Origin: Hymenobacter guriensis
GTDB taxonomy: Bacteria > Bacteroidota > Bacteroidia > Cytophagales > Hymenobacteraceae
Assembly (NCBI RefSeq): GCF_015773195.1
Contig: NZ_JADWYK010000024.1
Location: forward strand, 1-33,018
Length of the DNA stretch: 33,018 nt
Direction of reading: 5' to 3'
Shown here: one piece after another, positions 8,419 through 15,643 of the stretch
Position numbering within the stretch: position 1 is the stretch's first letter
Layout of the letters: every line of letters starts with the position of its first letter
Program-made: the position numbers and the translations under genes
The notes under the pieces: model-generated
The model's database searches: none
Seen by the model: only the letters and a program-made list of their open reading frames with translations
What the model was told of the DNA's origin: nothing

Positions 8419-8454
8419 GCCCCCGCCCCGGCTATACGAGGCCGGGATGGGGGC
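8419..8454 (-). terminator. rho-independent terminator of the small Cys-rich membrane protein gene
   Basis: GCCCCCGCCCCGGC (8419-8432) pairs with GCCGGGATGGGGGC (8441-8454) over 14 bp with two mismatches. Read on the minus strand it is followed by TCGTCTTTTC. It lies just beyond the stop of the gene at 8487-8681. Confidence 0.72.
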
Positions 8455-8486
8455 AGGTTGTCTGAAATTAAAGCGGAGTTAACGGC

Positions 8487-8681
8487 CTACGCTGTCGGCT
8501 GCCGGGCCGCGGCAGCTTCGATGGTGCGCTGCAGCCGGTCCACATCAATGGTGGAGCAGGCTCCGCAGCCCTTGGCGCAGCCCGCCGCGCTTTTCGTGAA
8601 GAAGGCGCGCCAGAAAATCCGGCCGACGTAGAAGGCCGCGCCCACGAAGAGTAGCGCGATGATGAGGTACTGAAGCCACAT
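8487..8681 (-). CDS. small membrane protein with Cys cluster, FeoB-associated-like
   Basis: This 64-residue protein has one N-terminal transmembrane helix (about residues 4-20). A short basic linker and a Cys cluster follow (C35, C39, C42 in CAKGCGAC), with a soluble tail to the C-terminus. The layout resembles the FeoB-associated Cys-rich membrane proteins found next to ferrous iron transporters. No feoB is in this window, so a link to iron is only a family-level guess. A perfect -7 box (TAGTTTTG on the minus strand, 8690-8697) ends 8 nt before the ATG, and a terminator follows, so it appears to be a single-gene unit. Confidence 0.8.
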   Translation of the reverse strand: MWLQYLIIALLFVGAAFYVGRIFWRAFFTKSAAGCAKGCGACSTIDVDRLQRTIEAAAARQPTA

Positions 8682-8689
8682 GATGGGTA

Positions 8690-8697
8690 CAAAACTA
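8690..8697 (-). promoter_or_regulatory. -7 box of the small Cys-rich membrane protein gene
   Basis: The minus strand reads TAGTTTTG, an exact match to the Bacteroidota TAnnTTTG consensus. It ends 8 nt before the ATG at 8681. No clear -33 TTTG is visible at the usual spacing. Confidence 0.55.
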
Positions 8698-8786
8698 CGA
8701 AGCAGGCGTTTTCGTTTTCCGGCCTCGGATTTTTCTTACCTAGCAGGAGCAGTGCCAGGGCCGGCACCACGGCAACGGGCTGTAGC

Positions 8787-9584
8787 CTACGACCAGTGCT
8801 GCTGCATAATCTGCTGCATCTGGGCGTGCACAGTCTGGTTGGAAGCCAGCACCTCCCGTCCGAAAACCGGGTCGCCCTCGTGCAGGAACTGAGTAACGTG
8901 CCCCCCGGCCTCGCGCACCAGCAGAATACCGGCTGCCACGTCGTAGGAGTTGATGTTGAACTCGAAGTAGCCCTCAAAGCGCCCGGCCGCCACCCAGGCC
9001 AGGTCCACGGCCGCCGAGCCCACGCGGCGGATGCCGTTGGTAGCGCCCATAAACTCCTTGAGAATGGCCAGGTAAGTGTCTACCCGGTGAAAATTGCTGT
9101 ACGGAAAGCCCGTGGCTACCAGGGAGTGGTTCAGCTCGGCGGTTTCGGAAACATGGATGGGCTTCTCATTGCAGAACGCCCCGCCCCCGCGCACGGCCCG
9201 GAAGCACTCGTCCTGGTTTACCTCGTATACTACCCCAATTACCAATTCACTGCCCTGCATCAAAGCCACGCTCACGGAGTAGCAGGGCAAGCCGTGAATG
9301 AAGTTGGTGGTGCCATCGAGCGGGTCGATAATCCAGGTGAACTCCTCGGCCTGGCTGGGCGCGCCGGCCGTGCCTTCCTCCGTGATGAAGCCCGCCTGCG
9401 GCAGCAGCTCCCGCAGCCCGGCCACCAGCAGCTTTTCAGCTTCCTGGTCCACGTACGACACCATATCGTGCAGGCCCTTGTGCTGCACGCGGCTACGGTC
9501 GAAGCCGGCCGCTTCCTGGCGAATAAACTGGCCAGCCCGGCGGGCTACCTCGGCAGTTTCGAGACTGAGTTGAATGAAGTCCAT
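8787..9584 (-). CDS. suhB: inositol monophosphatase family protein
   Basis: This 265-residue protein is a Mg-dependent, Li-sensitive-type phosphatase of the inositol monophosphatase/SuhB family. The metal site is complete: Glu in FITEEGT, WIIDPLDGTTN with the DPLDGT motif at residues 87-92, and the C-terminal YDVAAGILLVREAGG. The C-terminal motif has Tyr where many relatives have Trp. Natural substrates in Bacteroidota are uncertain, and E. coli SuhB also acts on rRNA transcription. I chose ATG 9584 (MDFIQLSLETAEVARRAG). A longer reading to 9716 would translate the intergenic repeat (EVLRFAQDD) and is not credible. It lies downstream of lnt and is separated from it by an inverted repeat. Confidence 0.92.
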   Translation of the reverse strand: MDFIQLSLETAEVARRAGQFIRQEAAGFDRSRVQHKGLHDMVSYVDQEAEKLLVAGLRELLPQAGFITEEGTAGAPSQAEEFTWIIDPLDGTTNFIHGLPCYSVSVALMQGSELVIGVVYEVNQDECFRAVRGGGAFCNEKPIHVSETAELNHSLVATGFPYSNFHRVDTYLAILKEFMGATNGIRRVGSAAVDLAWVAAGRFEGYFEFNINSYDVAAGILLVREAGGHVTQFLHEGDPVFGREVLASNQTVHAQMQQIMQQHWS

Positions 9585-9612
9585 AAAGTGGTTTAATTGC
9601 TTTTCTACTCTG

Positions 9613-9753
9613 TCATCCTGAGCGAAGCGAAGGACCTCTCTCCGATAAGTGACTAAGCTTGTGCACCGCTTATGCGGCTGAGAGTAGACGTTAGAGCGTT
9701 GACTGGCCGACAGCACTAAGAAAGAGGAAGGTCCTTCGCTTCGCTCAGGATGA
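9613..9753. repeat. inverted repeat pair, GAGCGAAGCGAAGGAC type
   Basis: A 23-bp arm at 9613-9635 (TCATCCTGAGCGAAGCGAAG plus GAC) is matched perfectly by its reverse complement at 9731-9753. The core GAGCGAAGCGAAG closely matches the middle layer of the palindrome at 6426-6580. The right arm lies inside the lnt coding sequence. Confidence 0.88.
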
Positions 9754-11422
9754 TAGGCTGGTTTTTATGAGAAAAACGGCCTGCCACTACCCACACCAGC
9801 AGCAGTACCGCCAGCACCTGGCAGGCGGGGCCAATCAGCTCACCGTAGCGCACGTAGAAGGTTTGCTCGGTGTTGAGGCGCACGGTAGCGCGGCTTACGG
9901 CCTGCTGCCACCACGCGGTGCGCTGGGTGATTTCGCCTTTCTGATTGATGAAGCCTGAAATGCCGGTGTTGGCGGAGCGGGCTATGTCGCGGCGGGTTTC
10001 AATGGCGCGCAGGGTGGCGTACTGCAAATGCTGCTGGTGACCGGGCGAGTCGGACCACCAGCCGTCGTTGGTGATGATGCCGATGAGCGTGGCCCCATTG
10101 CGGACGTAGTCGCGCACGAAGTCGCCGTAGATGGATTCGTAGCAGATAACGGGTCCCACGCGCAGCGCCGGGGGGCGCATCTGGTACACCGTGCGCTCGG
10201 GCTGGGAGCCCAGGCCACCGGCCGTGCCGCCCAGGTCAATAACGAAGGCCGACAGCCACGGCGGCACGCCCTCCACGCCTGGCACCAGCCGCGACTTGTG
10301 GTAGAACTCCGGCACACCCGAGGCGCCCGGCAGGTGCACGGCCGTGTTGAAAATGTCGTAGTAGCCCATATCCTGGCGGAAGCGGGCGGTGGGGCTGGCT
10401 TTTTCTTTGGAAGGGTACCGGCCCACGCTCGTGAGGCCCGTAATGAGCTCCACGTTGGGGTGCTGCCCCAGCCACTGCCGGATGCGCTGAATCTTGAGGT
10501 TGCTGTCGAAGGAGTCCTCGAAGTAGATTTCGTCGAGGGAGGTTTCGGGCCAGAGTACCAGCTGGGTTTGGGGCGTCAGGTTTTGCTCGGTGAGGGTGAG
10601 CAGGCGTGTGAGCTGCTCATCAAAGGAAATAAACTTGCTGCCGCCCTCAAACTTCTCATTGAACGGGTCGACGTTGGGCTGCACTACCAGCACCTCGGCC
10701 GTGGTCCCCTTTTCCTGGTAGCGGCTGCCGATGAGGTAAGATGCGCCGATAGGCAGCAGAACTGCCAAGACGGGCCACAGCCAACGCAGCTTCAACTTAG
10801 CTGAGGACCAGGCATCAGCCCGCCGCCGCTGCAGGCCAAACCACGCCCCGAATACTAGGATATTTACCAGCCATATCCACACGGAGCCGCCCAGAAAGCC
10901 AGTGTACTCGTACCACTGAACCCACTGATTAGCTTGCGCGAAGCCGTTGCCGAGCGTAAGCCAGGGCCAGGTCAGAAACCAGTGCAGGTGCAATTGCTCG
11001 AAGGCTATCCAGTAAATCGGGAGCGAAATATAGCCCATCGTAGCGCCGAGGCGCTTTTTGGTGTGGTAGAACGCCATCAGCGGCGCGCTCATCATCAGGG
11101 CATTGCAGACGACGGCCGCGATGCCGCCGCCCAGGGTGCTGTAGCTCACCCAATAGGTGGTAAACAGGTTCCAGAGCAGCAGCAGTAGGTAGGAATAGCG
11201 CCACACTTTCCAGCCGCTGGCCCCGCGCTCCGTGAGCAGTTGCTCCAGCCGCAGATACGGCACCCAGCCTACCAGCAGCAGCGCGGCCAACGGCGCCGGG
11301 TGCACCGGCCAGCCGGCCCATAGCAAAAAGCCCCCCAGCCAGGCCAGCCCAAGCGGTATGCCCAGCGCCAGCTTGCGGGAAGGCATTGCGGTGGAAGAAG
11401 TTGTTGAGTTCGGATTAGTCAT
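9716..11422 (-). CDS. lnt: apolipoprotein N-acyltransferase
   Basis: This 568-residue inner-membrane enzyme transfers the third acyl chain from phospholipid to the N-terminal Cys of lipoproteins. About six hydrophobic helices occupy the N-terminal 220 residues. The periplasmic nitrilase domain follows, with its catalytic triad intact: Glu293 (LVLWPETS), Lys376 (FYHKSRLVPGVEG) and Cys427 (PVICYESIYGDFV). A last membrane helix precedes the C-terminus. The final dozen residues, IILSEAKDLPLS, are a translation of the repeat arm at 9731-9753 and are not enzyme sequence. I chose ATG 11422 over the GTG at 11428. The start overlaps the rsmI stop by 8 bp, so the two are probably translationally coupled. 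ATG 11386 is a possible later start. Confidence 0.95.
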   Translation of the reverse strand: MTNPNSTTSSTAMPSRKLALGIPLGLAWLGGFLLWAGWPVHPAPLAALLLVGWVPYLRLEQLLTERGASGWKVWRYSYLLLLLWNLFTTYWVSYSTLGGGIAAVVCNALMMSAPLMAFYHTKKRLGATMGYISLPIYWIAFEQLHLHWFLTWPWLTLGNGFAQANQWVQWYEYTGFLGGSVWIWLVNILVFGAWFGLQRRRADAWSSAKLKLRWLWPVLAVLLPIGASYLIGSRYQEKGTTAEVLVVQPNVDPFNEKFEGGSKFISFDEQLTRLLTLTEQNLTPQTQLVLWPETSLDEIYFEDSFDSNLKIQRIRQWLGQHPNVELITGLTSVGRYPSKEKASPTARFRQDMGYYDIFNTAVHLPGASGVPEFYHKSRLVPGVEGVPPWLSAFVIDLGGTAGGLGSQPERTVYQMRPPALRVGPVICYESIYGDFVRDYVRNGATLIGIITNDGWWSDSPGHQQHLQYATLRAIETRRDIARSANTGISGFINQKGEITQRTAWWQQAVSRATVRLNTEQTFYVRYGELIGPACQVLAVLLLVWVVAGRFSHKNQPIILSEAKDLPLS

Positions 11423-12143
11423 CGGCACGGTGGGTGTCTTTACTGCGTTCTTCTTTACGGCCCTGCACTACCAGCACAATTTCACCTTTGATAGCGGGCC
11501 GCGCGGCAAAGTTGGCCGCCAGCTCAGCCAGCGGAAGGGTCACGGTTTCCTCGAACAGCTTGGTTAGCTCCCGGCTCACGGAGGCGGGCCGCTCGGGTCC
11601 CAGCACCTCGGCCAACTGCTCCAGCGTCTTCACAATGCGGTGCGGCGACTCGTAGAAAATCATGGTACGAGTTTCCGGTATCAGTTCGCGCAGACGGGTC
11701 TGACGGCCTTTTTTAACGGGCAAAAAGCCTTCAAACGTGAACCGCTCGGCCCCAAACCCCGATTTCAGCAAAGCCGGCACCAGGGCCGTAGCGCCGGGCA
11801 GGCACTCCACTTTCAGGCCCCGGGCCAGGCACTCGCGCACCAGCAGAAAGCCGGGGTCGGAAATGCCGGGCGTGCCCGCGTCGGATACCAGGGCCATGGT
11901 TTCGCCGCGCACCAGCCGCTCCAGCAGGCGCTGCACCTGCTGGTGCTCGTTGTGTAGGTGGTAGCTGAGCATGGGCTTCTTGAACCCCAGATGCTGCAGG
12001 AGCCGGCCGCTGGTGCGGGTGTCTTCGGCCAGCACCGTATCTACCTCGCCCAGCACCCGGATGGCCCGCAGGGTAATATCCTCTAGGTTGCCGATGGGCG
12101 TGGGCACGAGGTAGAGCAAGGTGGGCGCAGGAGTTTCAGCCAT
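11415..12143 (-). CDS. rsmI: 16S rRNA (cytidine1402-2'-O)-methyltransferase
   Basis: This 242-residue protein is RsmI, which methylates the ribose of C1402 in the 16S rRNA decoding centre using SAM. It shows the tetrapyrrole-methylase fold with LYLVPTPIGNLEDITLRA at the N-terminus. VLAEDTRTSGRLLQHLG, MALVSDAGTPGISDPGF, CLPGATALVPALL and FYESPHRIVKTLEQL follow in the standard order. ATG 12143 lies 6 nt after a TACCTTTG -7 box, so the mRNA is probably leaderless or nearly so. The TTG at 12152 overlaps that box and is rejected. It heads the rsmI-lnt pair, with an 8-bp overlap. Confidence 0.96.
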   Translation of the reverse strand: MAETPAPTLLYLVPTPIGNLEDITLRAIRVLGEVDTVLAEDTRTSGRLLQHLGFKKPMLSYHLHNEHQQVQRLLERLVRGETMALVSDAGTPGISDPGFLLVRECLARGLKVECLPGATALVPALLKSGFGAERFTFEGFLPVKKGRQTRLRELIPETRTMIFYESPHRIVKTLEQLAEVLGPERPASVSRELTKLFEETVTLPLAELAANFAARPAIKGEIVLVVQGRKEERSKDTHRADD

Positions 12144-12149
12144 AAGCTG

Positions 12150-12199
12150 CAAAGGTAGACCACAGATGATGACAGATGCAGGAACGGATAAAAACAGAT
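12150..12199 (-). promoter_or_regulatory. rsmI promoter with ATCYGT word array
   Basis: On the minus strand TACCTTTG (12157-12150) is an exact -7 box. Upstream are four ATCYGT units at 12167-12162, 12177-12172, 12189-12184 and 12199-12194, with steps of 10, 12 and 10 bp. The 19-nt CATCTGTGGTCTACCTTTG recurs with one change at the rlmI promoter. Confidence 0.65.
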
Positions 12200-12214
12200 A
12201 ACGCGGCGCCGTGG

Positions 12215-12487
12215 CTAGGCCACCTCCGTGCCCGTCAGCGCTTCTCCTTTATAAGCCGCCGCCAGCGTATCAATAGCCGCCGCGAGCTGCCGGTCCTTCC
12301 CGGTGATGGTGCGGCCGGCATCGTGGGTACACAGGCGAAAGGAAACCACACTGTACTCGTTGCTCCACCACGGATGATGCCCCTGAAACTCGGCTTCCTC
12401 GGCCACGTCGGTCATGAAGCTGAAAGCGGTTTGAAAGTCCTTGAAGCGGAACGTGCAGGTGAGGGCGTTGTCGAGTTCAGTCCACAT
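12215..12487 (-). CDS. 4a-hydroxytetrahydrobiopterin dehydratase (pterin-4a-carbinolamine dehydratase)
   Basis: This 90-residue protein fits the PCD/DCoH family signature exactly: Glu, three residues, HHP, five residues, Tyr, nine residues, His, nine residues, Asp (EFQGHHPWWSNEY...CTH...GKD). The two adjacent His and the later His form the active site that dehydrates 4a-hydroxy-tetrahydropterin during aromatic amino acid hydroxylation. Some bacterial members instead support molybdopterin chemistry or act as assembly factors. No phenylalanine hydroxylase gene is in the window. The ATG at 12487 begins MWTELDNALTCTFRFKDF, a normal family N-terminus. It lies upstream of rsmI on the same strand, but rsmI has its own promoter. 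Confidence 0.92.
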   Translation of the reverse strand: MWTELDNALTCTFRFKDFQTAFSFMTDVAEEAEFQGHHPWWSNEYSVVSFRLCTHDAGRTITGKDRQLAAAIDTLAAAYKGEALTGTEVA

Positions 12488-12591
12488 GGGCGGAAAGGCA
12501 GGTTGAAAGTATGGAGCCGCAACGTAAGCCCGGCCTTATCCAAACGCAACGGGCTGCGTAGAAATTCGCCTCATCATTTGCTTGCCAAGCC

Positions 12592-12849
12592 ATGCCTTTG
12601 CACCGCCTGCTAGACCAGAAGTTAAGTAAAATCTATGAGCCGTCGTCGCGCGTGGATGACGTATTTAAGGGTTACGACATCACGTTCATCACCAATGAGC
12701 ACGGCGAGCCAGTGACGCTGTTCTTTGGCAAGCGCCGGCCCGATGGCGCCATTGCGGGCGAGCGGTATACGCGCACCATCAAGCGGGAGCCGGGCAGTCT
12801 GGTGGTGAAATCGAGCCACTGGGACCTGCGGGGCAAGATTATGCGCTAA
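12592..12849 (+). CDS. hypothetical protein, 85 residues
   Basis: I do not recognise this family. The protein is small, basic and soluble, with no signal or membrane segment. The predicted pattern is one helix (PLHRLLDQKLSKIY) and then a run of beta strands (VFKGYDITFITNEHGEPVTLFFGKRRPDG, RYTRTIKRE, SLVVKSSHWDLRGKI). The reading frame shows the third-position GC bias of its neighbours, which supports a real gene. Its last 11 bases overlap the 3' end of the convergent NADAR gene. Confidence 0.72.
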   Translation: MPLHRLLDQKLSKIYEPSSRVDDVFKGYDITFITNEHGEPVTLFFGKRRPDGAIAGERYTRTIKREPGSLVVKSSHWDLRGKIMR

Positions 12850-13408
12850 GCCGCGTCCTAACCTCCATCAGGGCAAAGCCAAGCAGGTTGAGGCCCGCCC
12901 ACTGCGCCGGATCGGCCGCCTTGGGGTCGTCCTGCGCCAGTCCGATTCCCCAGATGGCGTCTACCGGGCTGGCTTCTACCAGAATTCGTGCGCCGGTACC
13001 CAGCAGAAAATCCTGCAAGGCTGGGTGCTGCCCGAACTTGGCTTCGTTGCCCGTCACGACGATATTGAAGCGGGCCGCGTTCCACCGGGCTTCGTCGAAG
13101 TTTTTGATTTGGCGGCCCAGCTTTTTGGCCTCGTTTGGATACTTGGCGCCTAGGATGGCCTGACGCGTGGGTTCATCGTCGAAAAGACGTGCTTTCTCGG
13201 CCATCATATAATGCTCCGTAGAGGCGTACGTTTCGCCGGCCAAAGTGAAAGGGGCCGGGTACCACTGGCTGAAGCACTCTTTGCCGATGGCGGCCCCGGG
13301 CTTGGCCGTATGCCCCCAGAAGTACAGGTATTTGGCGGAGTAGCCGGCCGCCAGTTGAGCTAGCAGCTGCTCAACGGAGCGGATTTCGGGAGTTGCAGCA
13401 GGAGTCAT
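12839..13408 (-). CDS. NADAR family N-glycosidase (YbiA-like)
   Basis: This 189-residue protein belongs to the NADAR/DUF1768 family. Recognisable segments are KYLYFWGH, CFSQWYPAPFTLAGETYASTEHYMMAEKA, RQIKNFDEARWNAARFNIVVTGNEAKFGQHP and VDAIWGIGL. Studied members cleave the N-glycosidic bond of early riboflavin-pathway intermediates to limit toxic products. Some relatives act on ADP-ribosylated molecules. The conserved Trp/Glu/His-rich core is intact. It begins at ATG 13408 and converges with the 85-residue gene, overlapping it by 11 bp. The first dozen residues (MTPAATPEIRSV) are poorly conserved, so a later start is possible. Confidence 0.9.
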   Translation of the reverse strand: MTPAATPEIRSVEQLLAQLAAGYSAKYLYFWGHTAKPGAAIGKECFSQWYPAPFTLAGETYASTEHYMMAEKARLFDDEPTRQAILGAKYPNEAKKLGRQIKNFDEARWNAARFNIVVTGNEAKFGQHPALQDFLLGTGARILVEASPVDAIWGIGLAQDDPKAADPAQWAGLNLLGFALMEVRTRLSA

Positions 13409-13526
13409 AGCCGATATAGAAGCCGGGATTTTGTATTGGGCGGCTTGTCGTCAAACCTAAACCTAAATCCGCAAACGGCAGTACACCCTAGGCAGATACC
13501 CTTCCCATTCCAACGACGAACTTACT

Positions 13527-14027
13527 ATGGCCATCGACCCCAACAACCGCCCCGTGCGCGTCATCAACGACGATACCACCGACCAGGAACTGGAAGCCGG
13601 GCACATCATTCCCGGCGCCGACCCACCCAAGAATGAAGATGCCCGCGGGGGCTTCGGCAACCGCGAAGGCAAGGAAGGCTACGGCACCGACAGCGGCTCG
13701 GGCATCACGGCCGTTTCGGTGAACGAAAACACCGACGACCTGCAGCACCCCGAGGACAACATCCGTAGCACCGATGAAGGCCGCCCCGACCGGCCCAACC
13801 AGGATTTGCCCGAAGACGAAGATCCTGATATGTCGGCCCGCCGGCCCGCCGATGAGCTGGACCTGGACGACAGCCGCCCCGGCCGCGATGAAATGCAGAA
13901 CCCCAACTCGCGCGTGGGTCTGGGCCAGATGGAGCCTCGGGCCATTGATAACTCCGAGCTGGCCCGCCAGGGTACCAACGCGGACCTCACCGACCCGAAC
14001 GCCTCCGATACGGCCATCGACCAGTAG
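13527..14027 (+). CDS. acidic, intrinsically disordered hypothetical protein
   Basis: This 166-residue protein is dominated by Asp, Glu, Pro, Asn, Arg and Gly. It has almost no hydrophobic stretches, no Cys, no signal and no membrane helix. A repeated style is seen in QHPEDNIRSTDEGRPDRPNQ, DLPEDEDPDMSARRP and DELDLDDSRPGRDEMQNPNS. I do not recognise a domain. Such composition suggests intrinsic disorder, as in some bacterial hydrophilin or stress proteins, but that is inference. ATG 13527 opens MAIDPNNRPVRVINDDT. The gene ends 8 bp before a strong terminator, so it is a separate unit from the next small gene. Confidence 0.75.
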   Translation: MAIDPNNRPVRVINDDTTDQELEAGHIIPGADPPKNEDARGGFGNREGKEGYGTDSGSGITAVSVNENTDDLQHPEDNIRSTDEGRPDRPNQDLPEDEDPDMSARRPADELDLDDSRPGRDEMQNPNSRVGLGQMEPRAIDNSELARQGTNADLTDPNASDTAIDQ

Positions 14028-14034
14028 CTTTTTC

Positions 14035-14076
14035 GCCGGCGCCCTACTTGTTTACAGGCAAGGCGCCGGCTTTTTT
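14035..14076 (+). terminator. rho-independent terminator after the acidic protein gene
   Basis: GCCGGCGCC (14035-14043) pairs perfectly with GGCGCCGGC (14062-14070). TTTTTT follows at 14071-14076. It ends 22 bp before the next ATG. Confidence 0.85.
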
Positions 14077-14098
14077 CCACGTTAACCCAACTTCTGCC

Positions 14099-14311
14099 AT
14101 GCCTTACAAAAGCAATAACACCAACCAGCAGTCGAAGGAAAACCACGGCAACCCCACCGGCGCCGGTCAGCCCAAAGCCGAGTCTTTGCCCGTAAACCAG
14201 TACGACCCCGAGCAGGAGGAGCGGCTGGAGCAGGAAGCAGCCGATGCGCCCCTGCGCCACCCGAACCGCAACCTCGACAAACCCGAACTCGACAAGCCGG
14301 CCTACAACTAA
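14099..14311 (+). CDS. small hydrophilic hypothetical protein, 70 residues
   Basis: This 70-residue protein is rich in Asn, Gln, Pro, Glu and Lys (MPYKSNNTNQQSKENHGNP..., PEQEERLEQEAADAPLRHP, LDKPELDKPAYN). It is predicted to be disordered, with no Cys, Trp or membrane segment. I do not recognise the family. It resembles its upstream neighbour in composition, and the two sit between matching terminators, so they may be related stress-type hydrophilic proteins. The start at ATG 14099 is right after the upstream terminator. An earlier in-frame ATG at 14048 lies inside the terminator loop and is rejected. Confidence 0.68.
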   Translation: MPYKSNNTNQQSKENHGNPTGAGQPKAESLPVNQYDPEQEERLEQEAADAPLRHPNRNLDKPELDKPAYN

Positions 14312-14330
14312 CCTGTAGCGTCGTATAGCC

Positions 14331-14364
14331 AGGCACCTCTCGCGCAAGCGGGAGGTGCCTTTTT
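14331..14364 (+). terminator. rho-independent terminator after the 70-residue protein gene
   Basis: AGGCACCTC (14331-14339) pairs perfectly with GAGGTGCCT (14352-14360). The T-run continues to 14364. Confidence 0.82.
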
Positions 14365-14379
14365 GTTTTACCCACCGAT

Positions 14380-14387
14380 TTCGTTTG
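14380..14387 (+). promoter_or_regulatory. -7 box of the phosphatase gene
   Basis: TTCGTTTG matches five of the six fixed positions of TAnnTTTG. It ends 6 nt before the ATG at 14394, the same spacing as at rsmI. Confidence 0.45.
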
Positions 14388-14393
14388 CTGTTT

Positions 14394-15098
14394 ATGGCCC
14401 GTTTTGTGACCACCGACCTGCATGGCTGCCTGCGCACGTTGCGCCATGCTCTGGAAAAGGTAATCCAGTTTTCGGCCCGCGACGAGCTGTACGTGCTGGG
14501 CGACTACGTAAACAAAGGCCCCGACAGCCGCGGCGTGCTCGATTATCTGATGCAATTGCAGGCCCGGGGTATGGCCGTCCGGTGCCTGCGCGGCAACCAT
14601 GACCAGGAGCTGCTCGATGCTGCCCAGGGCCGCACCGCCGCCCTATGGGCCTCGGCCGCCGACCGGGAGTTGACGTTGCGCAGCTTCGGGGTAGCGCAGG
14701 CTGCCGATATTCCGGTGCCTTACCTGCGCTGGCTCGATGCCCTCCCCTACGAGTTCGATCTGCCCGACTTCGTGCTGGTACACGCTGGCTTTGATTTCCG
14801 CCAGCCGCCGGAGCAGATGCGCCGGGACCATCAGACTATGATGAATATCAAGAAGTTTACCTTCGATGCCTCGCGGCTGCAGGGCAAGCGCCTCGTGCAC
14901 GGCCACGTGCCCACGCCCACCGCCGAGGTACAGCGCCTGGCCGATACCCACGCCCAGGTGCTGAAACTGGACACCGGCTGTGTGTACCGCCATAACCCCG
15001 AGCTGGCCCAGCTCAGCGTGCTGAACCTCGACACCTTTACGCTACACCTCGTGCCTAACTGCGAGCTGTCCTACCCTATTATGCGCCGGCCAGGCTAG
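14394..15098 (+). CDS. PPP-type metallophosphatase
   Basis: This 234-residue protein carries the metal-binding motifs of the serine/threonine phosphatase (PPP)/ApaH-like superfamily in order: DLHG (residues 8-11), GDYVNKGPDS (36-45), GNHD (67-70), VLVHAGF and VHGHVPT. The second motif has Asn-Lys where classical enzymes have Asp-Arg (GDxVDRG). Length is normal for bacterial single-domain members, which dephosphorylate proteins or hydrolyse dinucleoside polyphosphates. The substrate cannot be told from sequence. ATG 14394 follows a near-consensus -7 box. The reading from 14355 would translate the upstream terminator and is rejected. A 545-bp AT-rich gap follows. Confidence 0.88.
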   Translation: MARFVTTDLHGCLRTLRHALEKVIQFSARDELYVLGDYVNKGPDSRGVLDYLMQLQARGMAVRCLRGNHDQELLDAAQGRTAALWASAADRELTLRSFGVAQAADIPVPYLRWLDALPYEFDLPDFVLVHAGFDFRQPPEQMRRDHQTMMNIKKFTFDASRLQGKRLVHGHVPTPTAEVQRLADTHAQVLKLDTGCVYRHNPELAQLSVLNLDTFTLHLVPNCELSYPIMRRPG

Positions 15099-15643
15099 CC
15101 TTTTCTATCGTCTTGTTGCAAGTGCTTAAGGCACTGGAATCAAGGAGGATTTGCCACTGTTTGTGACATCTACTCAAAAGCCTCAATTAGAATTTTTATA
15201 ATTCATATTCTTGGGGATGCTTAGAATATTCCAAGAAAACGGAAGCTCAAGCCAGCGTTTGGTAGCCAGTTCATACATAATATATTTAGTATAATTTATT
15301 GATAGTCAGCACATAATAAATAAAATATAAACATCTAAACCCCTAGCACATACAAGTCCTTAATGCCAGCCCGCACAGGCATTGACTTGCCTCAAAGGGT
15401 GGCTATATTTGTTAAGTCACATTCGCCAGGTGAAGTAGTATAAGATGATTGCCGGGCGAATGGTGTGGTGTTGGTCATTCATTTCCCGCTGCTTTTTTGC
15501 TCCTGACCGTCCGGTTTCTGGTCCAGGCCTACGCAGCTAAACCGTTGTATTCAAGCAGTTGAAGCGCTTATAGGCGCTTCCCGGCCAGGTATTGCCGCCA
15601 CTGTTGGGCTTCCCTTCTGTTTTCACCCTTTTTCATTTCAACC
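15099..15643 (+). other. 545-bp gene-free, AT-rich region and 5' leader of the surface protein gene
   Basis: I see no open reading frame worth calling. Bases about 15170-15350 are strikingly AT-rich for this window. A consensus promoter is at 15381-15411, leaving a leader of about 225 nt. Within the leader are hairpins ATTCGCC/GGCGAAT (15421-15427 with 15455-15461) and GAAGCGC/GCGCTTC (15561-15567 with 15574-15580). A small RNA or leader regulation is possible but not shown. Confidence 0.5.
15381..15411 (+). promoter_or_regulatory. promoter of the T9SS surface protein gene
   Basis: ATTG (15381-15384), a 19-bp spacer, then TATATTTG (15404-15411) fit the Bacteroidota layout TTTG-N19/20-TAnnTTTG with one mismatch. 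The predicted start of transcription is near 15415-15418. Confidence 0.65.

Noticed and set aside
9585..9716. N-terminal extension of SuhB
   Set aside because: The extra residues (such as EVLRFAQDD) are a translation of the intergenic repeat. The family start is at 9584.
9613..9753. insertion sequence or MITE
   Set aside because: The 23-bp arms are inverted, but no transposase or target-site duplication is evident and the right arm is within lnt. It fits the interspersed palindromic repeat class better.
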